Assembly: GCF_000968375.1 (NCBI RefSeq)
Contig: NZ_CP009933.1
Coordinates: forward strand, 3,410,001 to 3,474,000
DNA from: Clostridium scatologenes
GTDB lineage: Bacteria; Bacillota; Clostridia; Clostridiales; Clostridiaceae
Direction: 5' to 3'
Length of the DNA stretch: 64,000 bases
In this document: piece after piece, positions 52,249 through 59,862 of the stretch
Layout of the letters: every line of letters starts with the position of its first letter
How positions within the stretch are numbered: the stretch's first letter is position 1
Notes under the pieces: generated by a model
Seen by the model: only the letters and a program-made list of their open reading frames with translations
The model's database searches: none
Told to the model about the DNA's origin: nothing
Program-made: the position numbers and the translations under genes

Positions 52249-52275
52249 TTATCGTTTTATTTTTCCATCACTTTA
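52249..52275 (-). promoter_or_regulatory. sigma-28 promoter of the fapA-che operon
   Basis: Minus strand reads TAAA-N15-AACGATAA, exact spacing, 62 bases before the ATG. Confidence 0.7.
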
Positions 52276-52331
52276 TCTAAAGTTTACATTATTTAAGTTT
52301 TCTTTCATAAAAAAACATTATTTATGCTCTT

Positions 52332-52360
52332 ATTATACCATGTGCATATAGTGACATAAA
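52332..52360 (-). promoter_or_regulatory. possible vegetative promoter of the fapA-che operon
   Basis: An extended -10 (TGGTATAAT) reads leftward; 17 bases upstream is only a weak -35 (TTTATG). It would give the operon a second, sigma-A promoter. Confidence 0.4.
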
Positions 52361-52397
52361 ATACTTATTCTGTACTTTATGACAAAATATTAAATAA

Positions 52398-52423
52398 AAT
52401 GAGCTTAAAAGTATAAGCTCATT
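52398..52423 (-). terminator. terminator of the aminotransferase gene
   Basis: AATGAGCTT / AAGCTCATT with an 8-base loop, about 36 bases after the stop, followed by TTATTT on the minus strand. Confidence 0.7.
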
Positions 52424-52458
52424 CACAGTCCATTACATATCGAAAAAATTATCTATAA

Positions 52459-53286
52459 CTATATAAAATTTGAAATATCGTCTTTTAAAGCTTTATCATA
52501 AGCTTTCATTATCTTTAAAACCACTTCATTTTCTGCAGATTTAAAATTAATTTTGTCTATAGATCTTATAGGTAGAACCTTAGGGGAAGTTCCTGATATA
52601 AATAGTGCATCTAAGTTCTCCAAACTATCACAGCTAACCTTCTCTTCTTTCACGTCCATACCATTTTTTTTACATAAGTCCATTATAACGTTTCTAGTAA
52701 CTCCTGGTAAAACATCTTTAAGAGGTGCTGTTAAGACATTTTTTCCCTTAATCATAAATATATTAGATTTACTTCCCTCTGTTATATGTCCATTTCTATC
52801 CACTAGTATTGCTTCAAAAGCATTACTGCTTACTATTTCCTTATCCACCATAGTTCTAAAATCTGCATTTATAATTTTTGCATTAGGATTTTCTCTTTCA
52901 CCATGATAAAGTATTGTATGCACTCCATTTTCATAATCTTGTAAATTAGGATAATGATGCTTAACAAAATAACACATAAAAATATTTGTGTTTTCTTGTT
53001 GAAAATTGAATAGAAATTTTATATTACCTATACTAACTTTATTTATTTTTATTAGTTGAAGTATTTTTTCTTTTACTTGGTCTTTGCTAAGCCATAAATT
53101 TAATTTAGACACTCTAGATGAATTATTCATTCTTGCCAAGTGCTTATCTAAAAATAAAGGTTTTCCATCTACTATTCTTATAACTTCATATAAGGATTTG
53201 CCTTTATGCAATATATTCTCATCAAATTCTTCAGATTCTTTAACTTCTGAATTACATATAAAATATTTGCTAAAGCATTCACTCAT
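52459..53286 (-). CDS. class IV PLP aminotransferase
   Basis: A 275-residue fold-type IV PLP enzyme, in the family of branched-chain aminotransferases, D-amino-acid transaminase and aminodeoxychorismate lyase. LYEVIRIVDGKPLFLDKHLARM is the N-terminal motif; the PLP lysine is probably in ADFRTMVDKEIV; ITEGSKSNIFMIKG is the cofactor phosphate motif. Members cannot be told apart here, though the short length favours aminodeoxychorismate lyase or D-amino-acid transaminase. ATG 53286 has TGGAGTG upstream, in preference to the GTG at 53295. Confidence 0.8.
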   Translation of the reverse strand: MSECFSKYFICNSEVKESEEFDENILHKGKSLYEVIRIVDGKPLFLDKHLARMNNSSRVSKLNLWLSKDQVKEKILQLIKINKVSIGNIKFLFNFQQENTNIFMCYFVKHHYPNLQDYENGVHTILYHGERENPNAKIINADFRTMVDKEIVSSNAFEAILVDRNGHITEGSKSNIFMIKGKNVLTAPLKDVLPGVTRNVIMDLCKKNGMDVKEEKVSCDSLENLDALFISGTSPKVLPIRSIDKINFKSAENEVVLKIMKAYDKALKDDISNFI

Positions 53287-53305
53287 TAAAATCACTCCAT
53301 TAAAT

Positions 53306-53375
53306 AATTTTTATTTTATCCGATGGCTATCATTGCTAACCCCATCTAAACTCAAGAATCACTTGATAATAATTA
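53306..53375 (-). repeat. dispersed repeat, copy A
   Basis: Minus strand: TATCAAGTGATTCTT, then TTAGATGGGGTT and AGCAATGATAGCCATCGGAT. A second copy with the same block order and a 15-base insertion lies at 62036-62100. Both sit just upstream of a gene start. Confidence 0.75.
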
Positions 53376-53386
53376 TTATATCATAT

Positions 53387-54028
53387 TTACTTCCAGTTTA
53401 ATATTTTAATTTTATCATTTGCTTTTTTATAATTAATAAGAAATGGGTTTCCTACCAAATTAAAAAGCGGCATATCTGATAATGAATCTGAAAACATATA
53501 AGAGTTTTTAAAATCTACTTCTACATTTTCTTTCTTCAAAACTTCCATTAACCTTTTTACTTTTTCTTCTCCCTTACAATTTTCTCCTACAATTTTTCTT
53601 CTGTATTTACCATTTTCACAAGTAAACCTTGTACCTATTATCATATCTACTTCTTTTATATTATATAGTTCATCAAGATAAAACTCTGCCGATGCCGATA
53701 TTAAATATATTTTACAACCTTCAGCTTTTAACTTCTTAATAGTATCTATGGCATCTTTATAAAATACTTTACTTAGTCTAGTTCTATAAAATTCTTCAAC
53801 TAGCCTTTTCATCTTAACTTCTTCTATTCCATCTATAAATGATATAAAATTTTCCTTTGCTTTGCCTGCATTTAACACTTTAAATGCATAAAATAATACA
53901 GATATAAAACTCTTAGGAAGATGCACTATAAGCTTAGGATCCTTTTTTAGCATAAACAAATAAAACTCCATAAGAGTTTCCCTCTTTGTTAAAGTATAAT
54001 CCACATCAAAAATTGCTAATCTCTCCAA
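53387..54028 (-). CDS. HAD-IB family phosphatase
   Basis: A 213-residue hydrolase of the SerB-like HAD-IB family. The nucleophile Asp is in AIFDVDYTLTKRE; LISASAEFYLDE, and SYMFSDSLSDMPLFNLVG supply the other motifs. Substrate unknown; relatives cleave phosphoserine or lipid phosphates. The start is TTG with AAAGGTAG upstream. Followed by repeat copy A and the aminotransferase gene. Confidence 0.8.
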   Translation of the reverse strand: MERLAIFDVDYTLTKRETLMEFYLFMLKKDPKLIVHLPKSFISVLFYAFKVLNAGKAKENFISFIDGIEEVKMKRLVEEFYRTRLSKVFYKDAIDTIKKLKAEGCKIYLISASAEFYLDELYNIKEVDMIIGTRFTCENGKYRRKIVGENCKGEEKVKRLMEVLKKENVEVDFKNSYMFSDSLSDMPLFNLVGNPFLINYKKANDKIKILNWK

Positions 54029-54090
54029 AGTAACACTACCTTTCTAGTTAGTAATTAATAACTTAACTTTTTTATATATAAAATCGGTTT

Positions 54091-54134
54091 AATAAAGAAA
54101 GCCAATGCATCACTGCAGCGGCTTTCCTTTATTT
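54091..54134 (-). terminator. terminator of the DUF1292 gene
   Basis: AAAGAAAGCC pairs with GGCTTTCCTTT (one mismatch) and extends into A/T pairs; TTTATT follows on the minus strand. Located between the DUF1292 and HAD genes. Confidence 0.65.
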
Positions 54135-54220
54135 AATCTAATTTAAATTTTTAACTAATACATGAAAAATTTCAAGCTTCAGTTGTATTTAAAACCTATC
54201 TAAAGCCATACTTATGTTTA

Positions 54221-54580
54221 TTATTGTTGATTATGTTCGCTTTCTACCATATTTTCATAGTAAGCTGATACTTCTTCAAATTCCTTATCATCAGGAATTA
54301 CAAGTTCTCCTTCTTCTCCTTCACCAACTACTTTAAACAAATATACTGCTCCATTATCTGGATGTTGTACTATAGCATATTCATTATTTTTATATTCAAA
54401 TCCATCAACTACTTCACATGGAACTGTGTTTCCATTTTCGTCTTCTAAATCAACTATCATACTTTCATGCTCTCCACAGCCGCAGCCACAATCATGTTCA
54501 TGTTCATGACTATGTTCTCCGCATCCACAACTTTCATCATTACAGCCACAACCGCAGTCATGTAAATTTTCTTTATCCAT
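54221..54580 (-). CDS. DUF1292 protein with Cys/His-rich N-terminal extension
   Basis: A 119-residue protein. The last ~80 residues are a DUF1292 domain (MIVDLEDENGNTVPCEVVDGFEY, YAIVQHPDNGAVYLFKVV), of unknown function. The first ~40 residues are rich in CGC, CGCG and HEHEH groups, a likely metal-binding tail. GGAGG precedes the ATG. Monocistronic. Confidence 0.85.
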   Translation of the reverse strand: MDKENLHDCGCGCNDESCGCGEHSHEHEHDCGCGCGEHESMIVDLEDENGNTVPCEVVDGFEYKNNEYAIVQHPDNGAVYLFKVVGEGEEGELVIPDDKEFEEVSAYYENMVESEHNQQ

Positions 54581-54685
54581 AAATAAAAATCCTCCTTAAA
54601 TATGTTATGTTCTAATTGTACCCTTAATTAGCTAATTTTAAAAGGATTTTTTTAATTTATAATATAAATTTTTTTCAGAGGAGAG

Positions 54686-54716
54686 AGGACAATTCACAGA
54701 GGACAGTTATTGTCCT
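54686..54716. repeat. short inverted repeat, possible element remnant
   Basis: AGGACAA and TTGTCCT are separated by 17 bases that include another GGACAG. Located between the DUF1292 promoter region and the nifJ terminator. It may be the remnant of a small repeat element. Confidence 0.35.
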
Positions 54717-54721
54717 ATAAA

Positions 54722-54747
54722 AAAAGAAGTGCCTAAGCACTTCTTTT
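54722..54747 (-). terminator. rho-independent terminator of nifJ
   Basis: AAAAGAAGTGC / GCACTTCTTTT, 4-base loop, T run following on the minus strand, 10 bases after the stop codon. Confidence 0.9.
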
Positions 54748-54756
54748 CTTCTTATA

Positions 54757-57700
54757 TTATTTTGCTGCAAGTTCTTTGTATCCAGCAAGTCTTTCTTTAG
54801 CATCTCTTTCAGTTTTTTCAAATAATGCTTCTGCAGCTTCTGGGAATTGTTTAGAAAGTGAAGCATATCTTACTTCGCCCATTAAGAATTCTCTGAAGTC
54901 TCCAGTTGGTTCTTTTGAATCTAAGATGAATGGATTCTTTCCTTCTTCTTTTAATGCTGGATTGTATCTGTATAATGCCCAGTATCCACAATCAACAGCT
55001 TTCTTAGATTCTAATTGGCTCTTGCCCATGCTAGCTTTTAAGCCGTGGTTGATACATGGTGAGTAACCAATTACTAATGATGGTCCTGGATATGCTTCTG
55101 CTTCAGCTAAAGCTTTTACTAATTGGTTCTTATCAGCACCCATAGAAACTTGTGCTACATATACATAACCATAGCTCATAGCCATCATACCAAGATCTTT
55201 TTTCTTAGTCTTCTTACCACTAGCTGCAAATTTAGCTATAGCAGCTGTTGGAGTAGCTTTTGATGATTGTCCACCTGTATTTGAGTAAACTTCTGTATCA
55301 AATACAAATACATTTACATCTTCGCCTGATGCTAGAACGTGATCTAATCCACCATATCCGATATCATAAGACCATCCGTCTCCACCGAATATCCAATGTG
55401 ATCTCTTAACTAAGAAATCTTTGTTGTCATATATTTCTTTTACTAAACCGCAGTCAGTCTTTTCAGCTTCGATTGCAGCTATTACTTTATCAGCTCTTTC
55501 TCTTGAACCTTCTCCAACATTTATGTTGTCTAACCAGTCTTGAAGAGCTGCTTTTAAGCCTGCACTTGCATTTCCGCCTAATACTTCTTTTACGTTCATA
55601 GCTAATTTATCTCTTAATTGTTCAACTCCAAGGAACATTCCAAGACCAAATTGAGCATTATCTTCAAATAATGAGTTAGCCCATGATGGACCATGTCCTC
55701 TATGGTTAGTAGTATATGGAGTTGCTGGTGCTGATGCTCCCCAGATTGATGAACATCCAGTAGCATTAGCTATCATCATTCTGTCACCAAATAATTGAGT
55801 TACAACTTTAGCGTATGAAGTTTCCATACAACCTGCACATGAACCTGAGAACTCAAGTAATGGTTTTTCAAATTGGCTTCCCTTTACAGAGAATTTCTTA
55901 GCTGGGTTTTCTTTATGTGATACTGTCATAGCATAATCCCATGCAGCAGACTTCTCTAATTGAGTATCAAGAGGCTTCATAACAAGAGCTTTTTCTTTAG
56001 CTGGACAAATGTCAGCACAGTTTCCACAACCTAAACAATCAAGTGGTGATACTGCCATATGGAATTTAAGTCCTTTAGCTCCTGATGCGTCCTTAGTTTC
56101 AAATCCTGCTGGTGCAGCAGCAACTTCTGCTTCAGTAGCAAGAATTGGTCTTATTGCAGCATGTGGACATACAAATGCACATTGGTTACATTGTATACAT
56201 TTATCCATCTGCCATTCTGGAACACTTATAGCTACGCCTCTCTTTTCGTAAGCAGCAGTTCCTTGTGGGAATGTACCATCTTCCATTCCTAAGAATGCAC
56301 TTACAGGAAGTTTGTCTCCTTCTTGTCTGTTCATTGGATTAACGATTTTTTTGATGAATTCTGGGATTTCAGTAGTTGCAGCAGCTTCTTCTACGATACT
56401 AGACCATGAAGCTGGAACTTCTATCTTAACTATTGATTCAACACCCTTATCGATAGCAGCATTGTTCATATCAACAACTTTTTGTCCCTTCTTACCATAA
56501 GAAGTTACAACTGCATCTTTTAAGTATTTGATAGCGTCATCAACTGGAATAACGTTAGAAAGTTTGAAGAATGCTGATTGCATTATCATGTTTATTCTTC
56601 CGCCAAGACCAATTTCTTGAGCTATTTTAACAGCATTTAATGTATAGAATTCAATTTTATTTTCAGCTATAAATTTCTTATATGAAGCTGGTAAATGTTC
56701 TTCTACTTCTTCTGGAGTCCAGATAGTATTTAATAAGAACTTACCGCCTTTTTTCAATCCTTCTAATACGTTATATTTGTATACGTATGATTGATTATGA
56801 CAAGCTACGAAATCAGCTTTATTTATTAAGTATGGTGACTTGATTGGAGTCTTACCAAATCTTAAGTGTGAAACTGTTATTCCACCTGATTTCTTTGAGT
56901 CATAGAAGAAGTATCCTTGAGCATACATATCTGTCTTGTCTCCGATAATCTTGATAGCACTCTTGTTTGCTCCAACAGTACCATCTGATCCAAGACCCCA
57001 GAACTTACAAGCCTTAGTTCCTTCTGGTGTTGTATCTATATCTTCTCCAACTGGTAATGAAGTATTAGTTACATCATCAACTATACCAATTGTAAATCCG
57101 CTCTTTGGAGCTTCTAATTTTAAGTTTTCAAATATTGGAAGAATGTGAGCTGGTACAGGATCTTTTGAACCTAATCCAAATCTTCCTCCAACTATTATTG
57201 GTTCTTCTGCTTTTCCGTAGAATGCATTTTTAACATCTAGGAATAATGGTTCTCCTATTGAACCTGGTTCCTTAGTTCTATCAAGAACTGCTATTTTCTT
57301 TACAGTTTTTGGTATATATTTAAAGAAATGATCTAATGAGAATGGTCTGTATAAGTGAACAGTTAATAAACCAACTTTTTCACCCTTAGCTGTTAAGTAA
57401 TCAATAGTTTCTTCAATTGTATCACAGACAGAACCCATTGCTATGATCATTCTATCAGCATCTGGTGCTCCATAATAATTGAATAAGTGATATTCTCTTC
57501 CTGTTATTTTAGTCATTTCAGCCATGTAGCCTTCAACTATTTCAGGAATTGCTTCATAATATTTATTTGAAACTTCTCTTTCTTGGAAATATATATCTGC
57601 ATTTTGAGCAGTACCACGAGTTACTGGGTGATCTGGATTTAATGCTCTTCTTCTAAATGCACTTACAGCATCCATATCAACTAAGTGTTTTAACTCATCA

Positions 57701-58260
57701 TATTCTAAAACTTCAATTTTTTGTACTTCATGTGAAGTTCTAAATCCATCAAAGAAATTTAAAAATGGAACTCTTCCTTTTATTGCTGATAAGTGAGCAA
57801 CAGCTGAAAGATCCATAACTTGTTGTACTGAACTTTCTGCAAGAAGTGCAAAACCAGTTTGTCTACAAGCCATAACGTCTTGATGATCTCCAAATATGTT
57901 AAGTGAATTTGTAGCAAGAGCTCTTGCTGATACGTGGAATACTCCTGGTAGAAGTTCTCCAGCTATTTTATACATGTTAGGTATCATAAGTAAAAGACCT
58001 TGTGATGCAGTATATGTAGATGTTAATGCACCTGCTTGTAATGAACCGTGAACAGCGCCTGCTGCGCCACCTTCTGATTCCATTTCCATAACTTTTACAG
58101 TTTGTCCAAAAATATTTTTTCTTCCTTGTGCTACCCATTCATCAACATGTTCAGCCATTGGTGATGATGGAGTTATAGGGAATATTGCTGCTACATCGAT
58201 AAATGCATATGAAATATGAGCTGCAGCTGTGTTTCCATCCATAGTCTTCATTTTTCTCAT
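54757..58260 (-). CDS. nifJ: pyruvate:ferredoxin (flavodoxin) oxidoreductase
   Basis: The 1167-residue single-chain PFOR that interconverts pyruvate plus CoA and acetyl-CoA plus CO2, reducing ferredoxin. MDGNTAAAHISYAFIDVAAIFPITPSS opens the pyruvate-binding domain. Two 4Fe-4S ferredoxin motifs lie near 690-770 (CIQCNQCAFVCPHAA and CLGCGNCADICPA); CAGCMETSYAK gives a further cluster ligand; GDGWSYDIGYGGLDH is the thiamine diphosphate site. Full family length. Monocistronic with its own terminator; codon use suggests high expression. A perfect inverted repeat lies in its upstream region. Confidence 0.96.
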   Translation of the reverse strand: MRKMKTMDGNTAAAHISYAFIDVAAIFPITPSSPMAEHVDEWVAQGRKNIFGQTVKVMEMESEGGAAGAVHGSLQAGALTSTYTASQGLLLMIPNMYKIAGELLPGVFHVSARALATNSLNIFGDHQDVMACRQTGFALLAESSVQQVMDLSAVAHLSAIKGRVPFLNFFDGFRTSHEVQKIEVLEYDELKHLVDMDAVSAFRRRALNPDHPVTRGTAQNADIYFQEREVSNKYYEAIPEIVEGYMAEMTKITGREYHLFNYYGAPDADRMIIAMGSVCDTIEETIDYLTAKGEKVGLLTVHLYRPFSLDHFFKYIPKTVKKIAVLDRTKEPGSIGEPLFLDVKNAFYGKAEEPIIVGGRFGLGSKDPVPAHILPIFENLKLEAPKSGFTIGIVDDVTNTSLPVGEDIDTTPEGTKACKFWGLGSDGTVGANKSAIKIIGDKTDMYAQGYFFYDSKKSGGITVSHLRFGKTPIKSPYLINKADFVACHNQSYVYKYNVLEGLKKGGKFLLNTIWTPEEVEEHLPASYKKFIAENKIEFYTLNAVKIAQEIGLGGRINMIMQSAFFKLSNVIPVDDAIKYLKDAVVTSYGKKGQKVVDMNNAAIDKGVESIVKIEVPASWSSIVEEAAATTEIPEFIKKIVNPMNRQEGDKLPVSAFLGMEDGTFPQGTAAYEKRGVAISVPEWQMDKCIQCNQCAFVCPHAAIRPILATEAEVAAAPAGFETKDASGAKGLKFHMAVSPLDCLGCGNCADICPAKEKALVMKPLDTQLEKSAAWDYAMTVSHKENPAKKFSVKGSQFEKPLLEFSGSCAGCMETSYAKVVTQLFGDRMMIANATGCSSIWGASAPATPYTTNHRGHGPSWANSLFEDNAQFGLGMFLGVEQLRDKLAMNVKEVLGGNASAGLKAALQDWLDNINVGEGSRERADKVIAAIEAEKTDCGLVKEIYDNKDFLVKRSHWIFGGDGWSYDIGYGGLDHVLASGEDVNVFVFDTEVYSNTGGQSSKATPTAAIAKFAASGKKTKKKDLGMMAMSYGYVYVAQVSMGADKNQLVKALAEAEAYPGPSLVIGYSPCINHGLKASMGKSQLESKKAVDCGYWALYRYNPALKEEGKNPFILDSKEPTGDFREFLMGEVRYASLSKQFPEAAEALFEKTERDAKERLAGYKELAAK

Positions 58261-58305
58261 AAAAAATTTCCCTTCTTTCTCTTATATTTAAATCTATAAA
58301 AAGAT

Positions 58306-58326
58306 TATGCAGATAATTTCTGCATA
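58306..58326. repeat. perfect 8-bp palindrome upstream of nifJ
   Basis: TATGCAGA-TAATT-TCTGCATA lies 45-66 bases before the nifJ start and just downstream of a TATAAT box, the place of an operator or a leader hairpin. It does not match the Rex site (TTGTTAANNNNTTAACAA). Confidence 0.5.
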
Positions 58327-58329
58327 TTA

Positions 58330-58360
58330 ATTATAGCCATAATAAATGATATTATGTCAT
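58330..58360 (-). promoter_or_regulatory. candidate promoter of nifJ
   Basis: ATGACA, a long 19-base spacer and TATAAT read toward nifJ. The spacer is suboptimal, so only the -10 is reasonably convincing. Confidence 0.35.
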
Positions 58361-58699
58361 TTCTTTTAGTTTATATATATCTAAATAAGTTGAAATTTGT
58401 ATTTATTGTTTTAACTATATTTAAATTTTTCTATTAATCCTACTTTTTTACTATACAACAAATTTATTTTATTGTAAAACTCCATTTAAATAGCTTTTTA
58501 ACATATTATCAATCTCTTATTTTATATTACTATAGAAAGGTACTTTTATTCAAGTATTAATTTAAAAAAATTTTTGCTGTTAAATATTTATTGTTTCACT
58601 GTACTAATTTTCTTATCATCTGAAATCATTGACCTAACACAATCTTTAAAAATCTGTTTTTTGATATTTAATTAACTGTTTGATATTTTTTAAACATTT

Positions 58700-59764
58700 T
58701 CATTTTGTGTACTTTTTAATAGTATTTATTATAGCTTCAGTCCCATTTTTAACTGCACTATTTTCCATATTATTTATATACTTACTTCTATTATTACACA
58801 ATTCTCTTAAATTTTCCATTAAAACATTTTCATTTAGTTCTTCCTCTTGTATTACAACACTATATCCACTCTTTTTAAAAGAAGCTGCATTTAAAATTTG
58901 GTCTCCTCTGCTTGATTTTTTTGAAAGCGGAACTAGTATATTAGGCTTTTTTAAAGCTAGAAGTTCAAATATTACATTAGCACCTGCTCTTGATAAAACT
59001 ATATCTGCTGCATTCATAATATGTGATAACTCTTCATTTACATATTCAAATTGTTTATAACCTTTTTTCTCCATTAATCCTTTATCTAGATTTCCTTTTC
59101 CACATATATGAACAATATTATAGTGTTCTAAAAATTTATCTATATTGTTTCTTATGATATCGTTAATAAATTTAGATCCAAGACTTCCCCCTATTATTAA
59201 AAGTATAGGCTTTTCTTGCCCAAATTCACAAATTTTACGTCCCAATATTCTACTTCCATTTAATAGTTCTTCCCTGATAGGTGTTCCTGTAAGTACTGCT
59301 TTATTATCCTTTACCTTACTCAATGATTCAGGGAAAGTCACACATACTTTATTACAGTATGGAGTTGAAAGTCTGTTTGCAAGCCCAGGAGTCATATCAG
59401 ACTCATGAGCAATAACTGGAATTTTATTTAGATGAGCTGCTATAACCACTGGTACAGCTACAAATCCACCCTTTGAAAACACTATATTAGGTTTTTCTTT
59501 TTTCATTATTAATATTGCTTCACATATTCCTTTTAGTACTTTAAAAGGATCTGTAAAGTTTTTTATATCAAAATATCTTCTAAGCTTTCCACTAGATATT
59601 GCATAATAATCAATCTTTTCTTGTTCAATTATTTTTCTTTCTATACCATCCTTAGTTCCTATATATTTTATTTCATATCCTAGTTCTTTTAGTTTCGGTA
59701 CTAAAGCAAGGTTTGGTGTAACATGTCCCGCTGAACCTCCACCAGTCATTATTATTTTTTTCAA
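58700..59764 (-). CDS. murG: UDP-GlcNAc--lipid I N-acetylglucosaminyltransferase MurG
   Basis: A 354-residue GT-B enzyme that makes lipid II at the inner face of the membrane. IIMTGGGSAGHVTPNLAL is the N-terminal glycine-rich loop, GGSLGSKFINDII the second, and SRAGANVIFELLALKKPNILVPL the UDP-GlcNAc site. The start is TTG at 59764 with GGAGG 7 bases upstream; the longer frame to 59782 overlaps that site. Not in a cell-division cluster here. Confidence 0.95.
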   Translation of the reverse strand: MKKIIMTGGGSAGHVTPNLALVPKLKELGYEIKYIGTKDGIERKIIEQEKIDYYAISSGKLRRYFDIKNFTDPFKVLKGICEAILIMKKEKPNIVFSKGGFVAVPVVIAAHLNKIPVIAHESDMTPGLANRLSTPYCNKVCVTFPESLSKVKDNKAVLTGTPIREELLNGSRILGRKICEFGQEKPILLIIGGSLGSKFINDIIRNNIDKFLEHYNIVHICGKGNLDKGLMEKKGYKQFEYVNEELSHIMNAADIVLSRAGANVIFELLALKKPNILVPLSKKSSRGDQILNAASFKKSGYSVVIQEEELNENVLMENLRELCNNRSKYINNMENSAVKNGTEAIINTIKKYTK

Positions 59765-59862
59765 CCCTTTTCCTCCCAACACTTATTCCAAATAATATAA
59801 TCCCTTATTTCTAATTTATATAATACTACTTTAATATTGTTTAGTCCACAAGCTTATAGCTC

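Larger units (their letters stand above)
58261..58699. other. long upstream region of nifJ
   Basis: About 440 AT-rich bases between murG and nifJ. Besides the promoter candidate and palindrome near nifJ, I see no open frame, riboswitch core (no T-box TGGGTGGTACCGCG) or strong hairpin. Confidence 0.5.

Noticed and set aside
51795..52280. 161-codon plus-strand frame
   Set aside because: Antisense to the FapA-like gene and running into its promoter region; Ser/Phe-rich shadow.
54675..54866. 63-codon minus-strand frame over the nifJ end
   Set aside because: It overlaps the nifJ C-terminus and its terminator; no ribosome site and no family.
58261..58699. T-box or other riboswitch before nifJ
   Set aside because: No T-box core, no long structured leader and no terminator/antiterminator pair are visible.
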